A stretch of 13,854 bases of DNA from an uncultured Bacillus sp. (GTDB taxonomy: Bacteria; Bacillota; Bacilli; Bacillales; Cytobacillaceae): the NCBI GenBank assembly GCA_937894355.1, contig CALCRD010000100.1, forward strand, positions 1 through 13,854, given 5' to 3'. The notes beneath the pieces were generated by a model. That model was not told the DNA's origin. It did not search any database and saw only the letters and a program-made list of their open reading frames with translations. Made by a program: the position numbers and the translations under genes. Shown one piece after another: positions 1 through 7,122 of the stretch; within the stretch, counting starts at the first letter, position 1; each line of letters opens with the position of its first letter.

Positions 1-113
1 CATTTCCAGAATTACCGGAAATTTTGTTGATAAAATTGCCACTTGTTTGCTGATAATGTTTATGATTGTTCGACTTCCAATGTTGAACAAAATTTTCATG
101 AGGGAGAAAAGAA

Positions 114-581
114 ATGCAGCGTAGTAAACGAATTTTGTTAGTTGCTCATTGTATTTTTAATCAAAATACTGTCATTGCTAAGGAAGCACGTGCAGAAGGG
201 GCCATGAAGTCTGCGGCAGATTGGGCAATAGGAGAGGGATTTGGAATTGTTCAATTGCCTTGTCCAGAATTTAGCTTCCTTGGACTTAACCGCCTACCGA
301 TGACATATGAGGAATACAATAATGCAGAATATCGGAAACATTGCCGGGAGATTTTGAAGCCTATTCTCAAACAAGTTGAAGAATTCAGTAGAAATGGTTA
401 TGAGATTTCGGGTTTGTTAGGAATCCAAGGCAGTCCATCGTGTGATTTAAGAGCCGGACGAGGAGTTTTCATGGAAGAGCTGCTGGCAATGACGTCGGAA
501 AAGAAGATCCATTTAACAAAGTTATGGTATTTTCCAAATAATAGTGAAACTGATTTTAATGGTGATGTCCACACATTATAA
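114..581 (+). CDS. TudS-related putative desulfidase (CD3072-like, DUF523 relative)
   Basis: A 155-residue soluble protein. Three cysteines sit in motifs shared with the TudS/DUF523 desulfidase superfamily: Cys13 in AHCIFNQNT, Cys50 in QLPCPEF and Cys110 in GIQGSPSC. In characterised TudS (2-thiouracil desulfurase) three cysteines hold a [4Fe-4S] cluster that takes up sulfur from the substrate. By analogy this protein probably carries such a cluster in the cytoplasm; the substrate is unknown. The motif spacing and the N-terminal pattern resemble the CD3072-type subgroup rather than canonical TudS, and I recognise this from memory only. The ATG follows an AGGGAG site. A loose candidate promoter is TTGATA at 27-32 and GATAAT at 52-57, with a long 19-base spacer. 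It appears to be a single gene, with no desulfurase partner or transporter beside it. The family call is firm; the reaction is inferred. Confidence 0.8.
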   Translation: MQRSKRILLVAHCIFNQNTVIAKEARAEGAMKSAADWAIGEGFGIVQLPCPEFSFLGLNRLPMTYEEYNNAEYRKHCREILKPILKQVEEFSRNGYEISGLLGIQGSPSCDLRAGRGVFMEELLAMTSEKKIHLTKLWYFPNNSETDFNGDVHTL

Positions 582-953
582 TTTTGGAAATGGCACTCCA
601 GTCAGTAGTTTTTGTAGTAAATTTTCGGGTATTCAGTAAGATGCTTTAGAATAATCGCACTTTTCAAAAATCGTTCATTTTTGGAAAATTCATATCAATG
701 TGTAAATTAAATAAATATGTTAAAATATAGATAATAAAAGAAAGAAGGTTATCAATGGTAAATGAGAAATACTAACTCTATGGTTTTGCAGTAATCTGCT
801 CAGCATTAAGGTGCTACTAGGGGTGAAAGATTTGAACCTGTGTGAAAACAACGACAGAATAGGCTCTTTGGTTGCATTATTTTGCAGTAAGGAGTCTTTT
901 TCATTGTTTTTTTGTAAACTATTTAGCTATATTTTTGAAGGAGAGATACGAAA
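582..953. other. Leader-like intergenic stretch upstream of the 107-residue gene
   Basis: This 372-base gap is not featureless. An AT-rich imperfect hairpin lies at 661-688 (TTTTCAAAAAT pairing with ATTTTTGGAAAA around CGTTC). A TAAAAT box at 721-726 could be a -10, but no convincing -35 is visible. A good ribosome site, AAAGAAGG (741-748), precedes a six-codon frame, ATG at 755 to TAA at 775. The 11-mer TTTTGCAGTAA occurs twice, at 784-794 and 880-890. A weak bulged hairpin (GGCTC...GAGTC, about 862-897) is followed by T-rich DNA. Together these suggest an attenuator-like leader or a decayed gene. No known riboswitch class fits. Confidence 0.4.
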
Positions 954-957
954 ATGA
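832..957 (+). CDS. Doubtful small ORF overlapping the next start codon
   Basis: The reading frame is open from 766 and closes with a TGA at 955-957, which overlaps the ATG of the next gene (954) in an ATGA arrangement typical of translational coupling. A possible TTG start at 832 follows AGGGGTG and would give 41 residues, with a cysteine- and phenylalanine-rich stretch (LFCSKESFSLFFCKLF) and an acidic-basic tail. A GTG at 823 is an alternative start. The protein matches nothing I know. Against it: the start is non-standard, the composition is odd, and the downstream gene has its own good ribosome site (AAGGAGAG). It could be a leader peptide, a small membrane-active peptide or chance. Confidence 0.2.
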   Translation: MNLCENNDRIGSLVALFCSKESFSLFFCKLFSYIFEGEIRK

Positions 958-1277
958 ACGTTAACGGGATTGTGAGAAGCTATTTTGCTAATAACAAGAG
1001 CGGTGAGGAATTTTTTTCACAGGTTGCGGATCATATCGAACGTCAGTTAAAAGAATGGGACGAGGATTATGAAGTATTTCTCATGAGATTTTCTTATTAT
1101 GAATTGATGGTAAAGAATAATGAACAGTATTATCATGTTGAGATGACAGAAGATGAATTGGTTAGTTTACAAAAAAGTGATCCTTTTGCACTTGACCGAA
1201 AATTGTGGAATGAATTAGCCGGTCAAGGGCTCCAGATTAAAAAAGGGAATGGGAATTATTTGGATACTGTCCTATAA
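954..1277 (+). CDS. Hypothetical 107-residue protein, family not recognised
   Basis: A small, acidic, probably cytoplasmic protein of 107 residues with no signal peptide or membrane segment. The N-terminal half looks helical and amphipathic (about residues 15-45, EEFFSQVADHIERQLKEW). The middle is rich in Tyr and Glu (YYELMVKNNEQYYHVEM), and the end contains LWNELAGQGLQIKKGNGNYLD. There is no cysteine and no recognisable catalytic motif. The start is well supported by AAGGAGAG eight bases upstream of the ATG. The gene is followed by a very strong terminator at 1398, so it ends a transcription unit. Codon use and composition look like the neighbours, which argues for a real gene. No function is proposed. 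Confidence 0.65.
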   Translation: MNVNGIVRSYFANNKSGEEFFSQVADHIERQLKEWDEDYEVFLMRFSYYELMVKNNEQYYHVEMTEDELVSLQKSDPFALDRKLWNELAGQGLQIKKGNGNYLDTVL

Positions 1278-1397
1278 TGTAGGTTGTTAAAAAGATGGCT
1301 CAATATTAAGCAAGAGTTGAGTGGAAAAAACAGGGGAGAACTAATTTCGGCATACTTAAAATTAATATTGTAAACTTAATATATTCGTACCAGATAC

Positions 1398-1439
1398 GGA
1401 GGCATATCCAAAATTTTTGGATATGCCTCCATTTTTTTT
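1398..1439 (+). terminator. Strong intrinsic terminator after the 107-residue gene
   Basis: A perfect 13-bp stem (GGAGGCATATCCA, 1398-1410, with TGGATATGCCTCC, 1418-1430) encloses a seven-base AAATTTT loop and is followed by eight T residues at 1432-1439. Confidence 0.93.
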
Positions 1440-1678
1440 GCCAATAATTAGACACAAAAACACAAGTAAAATAATACTGAAAAATCATATATTCTACTTT
1501 TAAAAAAATAAATATCTTTTCATAGCAATTGTTAGCAAGTAATCGATATAATAAGTTATTGTAATATAGTTAATAGAAATCGCTCGTAAGGGGCTTTTTA
1601 TTTATCAAGTAAAATTCTTAGTGGGTTTAAGTATTTCCATCCAAAGAACTTGAGAAAAAACACCAGGGAGGATAAGCA

Positions 1679-2551
1679 GTGAAAGGGAGAGACAAATTAA
1701 TAATGGCCATGCTTATTTTCGGAAGCATCGGTCTGTTCGTAAGGAAAATTCAGCTTTCTTCAAGTGAGATTGCTCTTTTAAGAGGGGCGATTGGTAGTTT
1801 ATTTTTAATTTTGGCAAGTATGGTTGCTAAAAACAGACTTTCTTTTGAAGCGATTAGGAAAAATATTGTGTTATTACTTCTTTCGGGAGCTGCAATCGGC
1901 TTTAATTGGATTTTCCTATTTGAGGCTTATCGGTATACGACGATTGCTAATGCTACTGTCAGCTTATATTTCGCCCCGGTTTTCGTGATGGCGCTGGCTC
2001 CTGTAATTTTGAAAGAAAAACTGAGTTTGATAAAAGTTGCTAGCGTAATTGTAGCGATGGCGGGCTTATTTTTAATAGTAAATAGTGGAGGTAGTACTTC
2101 TGAAGGTTCATATCAACATTCAGTTGGAATCGCTTACGGACTTACCGCTGCAGGGCTTTATGCTAGTGTGGTATTAATGAATAAATTTATTAAGAATTTA
2201 TCCGGATTTGAAACAACATTAATTCAATTATTGATGGCATCCATTGTGCTACTACCTTATGTTTACATAAAAGAAGGTTTGAATTTTTCTGGGATTGACC
2301 AACAGTCAATCGTGTTCATTCTGATTGTTGGGATTGTGCATACAGGGTTTGCCTATTTTCTATATTTTGGAGTAGTTCAAAAACTTAAAGGGCAAACAAT
2401 CGCTGTTTTAAGCTATATTGACCCGATTTCGGCAGTGGTGATGGCAGCAATTTTGTTAAATGAGAGTTTGGGACCGTTGCAAATTCTTGGTGGGGTGCTA
2501 ATTTTAGGGTCGACTTTTTTAAGTGAAAAATTTGGGAATAATCTTCAATAA
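1679..2551 (+). CDS. EamA/DMT-family transporter
   Basis: A 290-residue integral membrane protein with about ten hydrophobic segments arranged as two EamA repeats, roughly residues 5-135 and 148-285. Typical sequences are seen: the arginine-containing segment EIALLRGAIGSLF after the first helix, the end of the first repeat (YFAPVFVMALAPVILKEKLS) and the matching end of the second (LSYIDPISAVVMAAILLNESL). DMT proteins of this size usually export amino acids or other small metabolites; substrate cannot be read from sequence. The start is a GTG preceded by GGGAGG. The next gene begins 13 bases after the stop, so the two are very likely co-transcribed, and the exporter may move a substrate or product of that dehydrogenase. 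No clear promoter was found in the 1440-1678 gap. Confidence 0.9.
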   Translation: MKGRDKLIMAMLIFGSIGLFVRKIQLSSSEIALLRGAIGSLFLILASMVAKNRLSFEAIRKNIVLLLLSGAAIGFNWIFLFEAYRYTTIANATVSLYFAPVFVMALAPVILKEKLSLIKVASVIVAMAGLFLIVNSGGSTSEGSYQHSVGIAYGLTAAGLYASVVLMNKFIKNLSGFETTLIQLLMASIVLLPYVYIKEGLNFSGIDQQSIVFILIVGIVHTGFAYFLYFGVVQKLKGQTIAVLSYIDPISAVVMAAILLNESLGPLQILGGVLILGSTFLSEKFGNNLQ

Positions 2552-2564
2552 AGGAAGGGGAAAA

Positions 2565-3497
2565 ATGGACATCCACAATATATTAATTGTTAGCCCGATG
2601 TACAAAAAACTCAAAATCCAAATAGCGAAGGCACAATTATCAAAAAGTTTTCGATATTTACCTGAAGATGAGATGACAGATGAGGATTTAGAATGGGCCG
2701 ATGCGTTAGTTTGTTTTAATTTAAAAACGAATGCTGACTATAGTAGGGTTAAATGGGTACATTCGCTTGGGGCAGGTGTTGACCGTTTTCTATATAAGCA
2801 GGAATGGAACAAAGATGTTTTGTTAACTAGGACGATTTGTTCCTTTGGTCAAAGAATTGCCGAATTTTGTTTGAGCTACATTTTAAAAGATTTGCAGTTT
2901 CACAAGCAATTTGCACAATTCCAGCAACAAAAGATGTGGCAGCCGACTACTCCAAAGTTATTAAATAATCAGAAGATTTTAATCTACGGGACAGGGGAGA
3001 TTGGTTCAAAGATTGCAGAAATGTTAACGGCATTCGGGGTAGAAGTGTACGGTGTTTCATTAAGTGGTGCAGAAAAGGCATATTTTAATGAGGTCTTTAC
3101 ACATGGTTCTCACGTATCACGGTTAAGCCAAATGGATTATCTTATCAATACACTGCCATTAACCGAAAAAACGGCCAATTTATTTGATAAAGAGTTATTT
3201 AAACATTTATCTCATGCTGGTTTTATCAATGTTGGCAGAGGAGCAACGGTTAATGAAGAAGATTTACTCAAGGCATTTATTTTCGATAACGTTCGATTTG
3301 CCGCTCTTGATGTGTTTGCCAAAGAACCTCTCCCTAAGGATCATCCGTTTTGGAACCATCCTAAAGTTATTGTAACCCCACATATTTCTGCGGTTACATC
3401 TCCTGATGAGGGGGTTAAGTGTTTCATCGAAACACTTAAAAACATTGAAGAAGGTAAGTCTTTTGCTAATAAGGTAGATGTGAAGAAAGGTTATTAG
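2565..3497 (+). CDS. D-isomer-specific 2-hydroxyacid dehydrogenase
   Basis: A 310-residue NAD(P)-dependent oxidoreductase of the D-2-hydroxyacid dehydrogenase family, which interconverts 2-oxoacids and D-2-hydroxyacids in the cytoplasm. The Rossmann glycine motif GTGEIG is at residues 142-147. The family's catalytic set is present: Arg225 in NVGRGA, Glu254 in FAKEPLP and His273 in TPHISA. The split N-terminal catalytic domain (about 1-100) contains the usual HSLGAGVD turn. The frame is open back to 2523, inside the upstream gene, but the ATG at 2565 has an excellent AAGGAAGGGG site, no overlap and the expected family length, so I use it. It is most like the GhrA/YoaD-type or phosphoglycerate-dehydrogenase-like members; the true 2-oxoacid is unknown. 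No terminator is evident immediately downstream. Confidence 0.92.
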   Translation: MDIHNILIVSPMYKKLKIQIAKAQLSKSFRYLPEDEMTDEDLEWADALVCFNLKTNADYSRVKWVHSLGAGVDRFLYKQEWNKDVLLTRTICSFGQRIAEFCLSYILKDLQFHKQFAQFQQQKMWQPTTPKLLNNQKILIYGTGEIGSKIAEMLTAFGVEVYGVSLSGAEKAYFNEVFTHGSHVSRLSQMDYLINTLPLTEKTANLFDKELFKHLSHAGFINVGRGATVNEEDLLKAFIFDNVRFAALDVFAKEPLPKDHPFWNHPKVIVTPHISAVTSPDEGVKCFIETLKNIEEGKSFANKVDVKKGY

Positions 3498-3979
3498 TAT
3501 GAATTTTATAAAAAACAACTGTGAGTGGCGCAAAAGTAATTTGGTCGGTATCTTCGAATCCTGGACCAAGTCTAAACAACTTCGGTGGGTTAAATTCGCC
3601 TTTTACTCCTGTTAAATGCTTTGTGTTTAGTGATAGAATCATGAGGATTGGGATCCGTTTTTCGCACTCGTTCTATTTGAGAAGTATTTTAATAAAAATT
3701 GTTCTTTATATAAAACTTTTTTAGTCCTATCTTGCCAAATATTCAATCGTTTTAAAGAGAAAAGTGCACAATAATGGGCATGGACTCATAATTTCTGTAA
3801 TAAACACTTAAGTAATTTAATAATAATTACTATCGTATCAATTTTTTAAATTTGAGTATTGTCATAATTCCTTCAATATTTAATACAGTTTGTGGGATTT
3901 GATTATGATAAAATTTAAATATTAAAATAATTTTTTCTGTAGGTTTATTTTAATAATTTTTGGGATATTATAGTAATTA
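3498..3979. other. Intergenic region with possible gene debris
   Basis: 482 bases without a convincing intact gene. The segment about 3520-3680 is richer in G and C than the rest of the gap. On the minus strand it reads as protein-like sequence in two frames: one containing ERVRKTDPNPHDSITKHK (plus-strand 3610-3670), then, after a shift near 3600, another containing FNPPKLFRLGPGFEDTDQI. A plus-strand frame of 67 codons (3521-3724) covers the same bases but has no ribosome site and looks like the antisense shadow. This may be a frameshifted remnant of a gene or mobile element that I cannot name. The rest (3720-3979) is very AT-rich. TTGATT (3899-3904) with TAAAAT (3923-3928, 18-base spacer) is a candidate promoter for the next gene. 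Confidence 0.35.
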
Positions 3980-4003
3980 ATGAAGTTATTAGGGGGGATT
4001 TTC

Positions 4004-4363
4004 ATGCCAATTAATGAAGGTAGACAGGCACATGAGCATGCACTTAATGCATTATCCTATCTACTAAATGAATCATGGTCTTACGAAGTATTAGGATTAG
4101 TAAGATTCGAGTTAGGACAAGCATATTATTTACTTAATAAGCACCTTAAGAAAGGTAAATGTGCCTGCGGTGATCGACCAGAAGATCTTGATTTATACAA
4201 ATCCCTTTTAATTGATGTGAATGCAGCAATCTCCAGCGCATCTCTTAGCCCCATACCGATAGTAGTTTCCAAACTCAAATCTTATTTCTTCCAAAGAAAG
4301 TTATCCCATAATTGCATTTGTTTTTCACTTAAAAAGAAATCAATGGTTCATGATGTTTCATGA
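4004..4363 (+). CDS. Hypothetical 119-residue protein with a CACGD motif
   Basis: A small protein I do not recognise. Residues about 5-45 form a likely helical pair (EGRQAHEHALNALSYLL, then YEVLGLVRFELGQAYYLLNK). A basic turn with a two-cysteine motif follows (KKGKCACGDRPEDLD), then another helix (YKSLLIDVNAAISSASL). The last 25 or so residues (from SYFFQRK on) are basic, cysteine-containing and of different character, as if the original ending were replaced by readthrough. The start at 4004 is chosen because AGGGGGGA lies directly upstream; an in-frame ATG at 3980 would place that site inside the gene. The CACGD pair is too small for a known zinc finger. It is flanked by long AT-rich gaps and is probably transcribed alone. 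Confidence 0.6.
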   Translation: MPINEGRQAHEHALNALSYLLNESWSYEVLGLVRFELGQAYYLLNKHLKKGKCACGDRPEDLDLYKSLLIDVNAAISSASLSPIPIVVSKLKSYFFQRKLSHNCICFSLKKKSMVHDVS

Positions 4364-4478
4364 AAAATAAGTAAAAAGCACTTACTTCTAATTCAATGGA
4401 ATGGATCTCGCTAAAGTCCCATATGGATAGTTTTGTGTTTCTAGAATAATTTTAATAAAATAGGCACGATAATTTTAA

Positions 4479-4511
4479 ACTGTCATTCGTTTTCTGAATG
4501 CCGGTTTTTTT
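4479..4511 (+). terminator. Probable intrinsic terminator
   Basis: An imperfect 10-bp stem (4479-4488 with 4496-4505; one T-C mismatch and one T-G wobble) around the loop GTTTTCT is followed by a run of T to 4511. It ends transcription from the 4004 gene, although it lies more than 100 bases past that stop codon. Confidence 0.65.
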
Positions 4512-4720
4512 GTTTGATTTTGAAAGTGAAATTTATTCGGAATGTTATAGTATGCTTTTTCCTCATCAATATTAATAATTTGTGTTAAAAAGGAAAAAGT
4601 AGGATTAATGATAAACATGTGGAATATATTAGTAGAATGTATTAATGGGGTTTTTCGTGAATGAGGAGATAAAATTGTCTAGTATGCTTTCTAAATTTCA
4701 AAGTTACTGATAACATCATA

Positions 4721-4757
4721 TGACCACTTTTCCCTCACTGAGAGGATATTATGGTCA
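4721..4757 (+). promoter_or_regulatory. Nested inverted repeat upstream of dsdA
   Basis: TGACCA (4721-4726) and TGGTCA (4752-4757) form a 6-bp inverted repeat. Inside it CCTC (4732-4735) and GAGG (4741-4744) form a smaller one. The structure ends about 40 bases before the dsdA start. It could be an operator or a leader hairpin for D-serine-dependent control; no regulator is known from the window. The repeat is short enough to be chance. Confidence 0.3.
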
Positions 4758-4795
4758 CTGAAATAAATTTTTCTGAACGAGAGGTTGAATAGTTC

Positions 4796-6109
4796 ATGAG
4801 AAATCTTGAAAAAGATTATCCAATAATAAAAGATATGCAGAAACAAAAAGAGGTAATTTGGTTTAATGATCACTCAAAAGTGAGCGATTCTTCAACTGAA
4901 ATTTCCGCAATGGAAATAGAAGCTGCTAGGCAACGATTAGAGCGATTTGCTCCCTACCTTCAAAAGGTTTTTCCAGAGACCACTAACAATAATGGCATCA
5001 TTGAATCAGAATTATTAGAGATTCCGCAAATGAAAAAGACGCTTCAGAACTATAGTGAAAAGGAATTAGTAGGAAGATTATTGCTGAAATGTGATAGTCA
5101 TTTAGCCATTTCTGGGTCGATAAAAGCGAGGGGAGGTATCTACGAAGTATTCACTGTCGCAGAAACCATCGCTTTAGAACAAGGGGATTTTACCAAAGAA
5201 GCAAATTATTCAGTATTAGCAAATGAATCATACAAACGTCTCTTTTCCAATTATTCCATTTCAGTGGGATCAACTGGAAATCTCGGTTTAAGTATTGGGA
5301 TTATTTCTGCAAAGTTAGGCTTTAAGGTAACTGTTCATATGTCTGCCGATGCACGTAAATGGAAAAAGGATTTGCTGAGAGCCAAAGGTGTAACCGTTAT
5401 TGAATATGAGGCTGATTACGAAAAGGCTGTAGCAGAAGGTAGGAAACAGGCAGAGCAAGATTCTCTATGCCATTTTATCGATGATGAAAATTCCAAAACA
5501 CTGTTCATAGGTTACGCGGTTGCTGCTAAACGATTGGAAAAACAGCTTGTAAATATGAAGATTGGAGTCGATGCAAATCACCCCCTATTTGTGTATCTCC
5601 CATGTGGCGTAGGAGGTGGCCCGGGTGGGATCGCTTATGGTTTGAAGCAAATTTTTGGTGAGCATGCGCATTGCTTTTTTGCCGAACCCGTTCAGGCACC
5701 TTGTATGTTGCTCAGTGTTATGACCGGTTTACATCATCATATTTCTGTACAGGATATTGGATTAACCGGAAAGACGGCAGCTGACGGATTAGCGGTAAGT
5801 CGTGCTTCAGGGTTTGTGAGTAAAATTATCGGACATCAATTGGATGGGATATTTACTGTTAAGGATAATCGCTTATATCAGATGGTTGCCACTTTAGTGA
5901 ACGAGGAAAACATCGCGATAGAGCCATCAGCGGCTGCTGGATTTCCTGGATTTTCTCTTATTCAAAATCATTCTGACTATTTTAATAAAATTGGCCAGGA
6001 AGCGATGCGAAATGCAACACATATTGTTTGGGCAACCGGCGGAAGTATGGTACCTATTAAAGAAATGCAGCAATACATCGAAAAAGGCAATGCTTTGAAC
6101 TTGGCCTAG
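4796..6109 (+). CDS. dsdA: D-serine ammonia-lyase (D-serine dehydratase)
   Basis: A 437-residue PLP enzyme converting D-serine to pyruvate and ammonia in the cytoplasm. The length matches DsdA (about 440). Diagnostic sequence is present: SGSIKARGGIYEV, in which Lys110 should form the Schiff base; the substrate/cofactor loop SVGSTGNLGLSIG (about 156-168); the phosphate-binding glycine loop GVGGGPGG (271-278); and C-terminal WATGGSMVP (412-420). SIKARGG and PCGVGGGPGG separate DsdA from threonine dehydratase. The start has only a modest site (GAGAGG, 11 bases upstream), but the N-terminal residues look like DsdA. The amidohydrolase gene begins 46 bases after the stop. No dsdX permease or dsdC activator is adjacent, so uptake and control differ from the enterobacterial cluster. 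The likely role is detoxification or catabolism of D-serine. Confidence 0.95.
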   Translation: MRNLEKDYPIIKDMQKQKEVIWFNDHSKVSDSSTEISAMEIEAARQRLERFAPYLQKVFPETTNNNGIIESELLEIPQMKKTLQNYSEKELVGRLLLKCDSHLAISGSIKARGGIYEVFTVAETIALEQGDFTKEANYSVLANESYKRLFSNYSISVGSTGNLGLSIGIISAKLGFKVTVHMSADARKWKKDLLRAKGVTVIEYEADYEKAVAEGRKQAEQDSLCHFIDDENSKTLFIGYAVAAKRLEKQLVNMKIGVDANHPLFVYLPCGVGGGPGGIAYGLKQIFGEHAHCFFAEPVQAPCMLLSVMTGLHHHISVQDIGLTGKTAADGLAVSRASGFVSKIIGHQLDGIFTVKDNRLYQMVATLVNEENIAIEPSAAAGFPGFSLIQNHSDYFNKIGQEAMRNATHIVWATGGSMVPIKEMQQYIEKGNALNLA

Positions 6110-6155
6110 ATGGAAAACCACTTTTAGAATCCATTTTTTAAGGGGAGAGGATTGC

Positions 6156-6905
6156 TTGAAAATTTTTGACTCCCATTTTCATATTATTAATCATAAATAC
6201 TCTTTGATTGAAAACCAAGGATTTATCCCTGAAGAGTTTACGGTGCAGGATTATCTACAAATTGTTAATAATATGAATCTGAACGTAATTGGGGGTGCAA
6301 TTGTATCAGGCTCATTTCAAGGGTTTGATCAAACATATTTAGTCAATACTCTTCAAACTCTTGGCGAAAATTTTGTTGGAGTAACCCAATTGCCATATAA
6401 TACAACTGATGAAGAAATCATTACATTAGATAAATTGGGTGTAAAGGCACTCCGTTTTAATGTGAATCGTGGCGGATCAGAGGATTTATCCCATTTAGAT
6501 TACTTTGCAAGAAGAGTGTATGAACTAGTTAATTGGCATACAGAGCTATACATAAATTCTGCAGCATTACTGGAAATATCAGCTATCGTCGAAAAGCTAC
6601 CAGCCGTATCAATCGATCATCTAGGTTTATCTCAAGCTGGATTTTTCGAATTATTATCTTTAGTAGCCAAAGGGGTGAGAGTGAAAGCGACTGGGTTTGG
6701 CAGAATAAATTTTGATGCAAGCGAGGCGATTCGAAGGATTTATTCCACCAATCCAGATGCATTAATGTTCGGAACAGATTTACCTTCCACAAGATCCCCA
6801 AGGCCCTTTCAATATCAGGACATAGAATTGATAACTGATGTTCTTGAAGAGGATCAAGCAAAAAAAGTGCTTTATCAAAATGCGTATAATTGGTATTTTC
6901 GCTAA
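6156..6905 (+). CDS. Amidohydrolase family protein (TIM-barrel metal-dependent hydrolase, PF04909 type)
   Basis: A 249-residue TIM-barrel hydrolase. The first strand carries the metal-binding pair in FDSHFHI (His7, His9). His155 in SIDHLGLS and Asp208 in FGTDLPS are the usual later ligand and catalytic acid positions of the amidohydrolase_2 group (relatives include 2-pyrone-4,6-dicarboxylate lactonase and decarboxylases). The group hydrolyses lactones or amides or decarboxylates aromatic acids, so substrate cannot be assigned. The start is TTG at 6156, chosen because AGGGGAGAGG lies five bases upstream and the HxH motif then sits at the expected N-terminal position. The 46-base gap to dsdA, with no terminator between, suggests one operon. 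It might act on a D-serine-related compound such as an N-acyl or lactone derivative, but that is inference. Confidence 0.85.
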   Translation: MKIFDSHFHIINHKYSLIENQGFIPEEFTVQDYLQIVNNMNLNVIGGAIVSGSFQGFDQTYLVNTLQTLGENFVGVTQLPYNTTDEEIITLDKLGVKALRFNVNRGGSEDLSHLDYFARRVYELVNWHTELYINSAALLEISAIVEKLPAVSIDHLGLSQAGFFELLSLVAKGVRVKATGFGRINFDASEAIRRIYSTNPDALMFGTDLPSTRSPRPFQYQDIELITDVLEEDQAKKVLYQNAYNWYFR

Positions 6906-6922
6906 TTTCCTTTTTTTAGGAA

Positions 6923-7095
6923 GGCTCTTTTCTCAAACTTTGTTGCTTTCTAAAATGAGTATTAAGTGTTTAGAAAGTAAAACAGCCAACATTTAAGAGA
7001 AAAGAGCTTGAAAATTAACTCACGAGCTACAAAATCGCTGTTACCACGTTAAAATCGGGTTTAAGATTTTAACAACAATCTTTACGAAAACAGCC
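6923..7095. repeat. Palindromic intergenic repeat element (copy A), MITE/REP-like
   Basis: About 173 bases with related ends in inverted orientation: GGCTCTTTTCTCAAACTTTG starts at 6923, and the complement of the other end reads GGCTGTTTTCGTAAAGATTG (from 7095 inward). Inside are an 11-bp stem (6924-6934 with 6997-7007), an 8-bp stem (TTTCTAAA 6947-6954 with TTTAGAAA 6969-6976) and a perfect 9-bp hairpin, GTTAAAATC (7048-7056) with GATTTTAAC (7065-7073), loop GGGTTTAA. Positions 7041-7095 recur inverted at 13752-13806 with three mismatches in 55, and 7026-7040 matches 13836-13850 at 13 of 15. There is no coding capacity. It may also end transcription of the dsdA unit. Confidence 0.8.
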
Positions 7096-7122
7096 TTTAG
7101 GAAAAATAAGGAGGAGTTCAGG

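Larger units (their letters stand above)
4364..4795. other. AT-rich gap between the small orphan gene and dsdA
   Basis: The first part (4364-4511) ends in the terminator described separately. A possible extended -10, TG-T-TATAGT (4543-4551), with TTGAAA (4520-4525) at a long 20-base spacing could start a dsdA transcript with a leader of more than 200 bases. GAGGAG (4661-4666) precedes a TTG frame of only 11 codons ending at 4710, which may be a leader peptide or chance. An inverted repeat just before dsdA is listed separately. No regulator gene of DsdC type lies here. Confidence 0.4.

Noticed and set aside
810..862. TPP-riboswitch-like words (TAGGGGTG, TTGAACCTGTG, AATAGG)
   Set aside because: The order recalls a TPP riboswitch, but the essential CTGAGA and the GGATAAT-like region are absent and the distance is too short. 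The downstream gene has no link to thiamine.
1306..1488. 60-codon minus-strand frame across the terminator
   Set aside because: It runs through the perfect terminator stem, has Phe/Trp/Ile-rich composition and has no ribosome site.
3521..3724. 67-codon plus-strand frame in the gap after the dehydrogenase
   Set aside because: It has no ribosome binding site, odd composition and a run of Tyr/Ile/Leu in AT-rich DNA at its end; the opposite strand reads more like protein. Treated as a shadow.
6906..7095. Insertion sequence with a transposase
   Set aside because: No transposase frame or fragment is present; only hairpins and inverted ends, so it is called a non-autonomous repeat.
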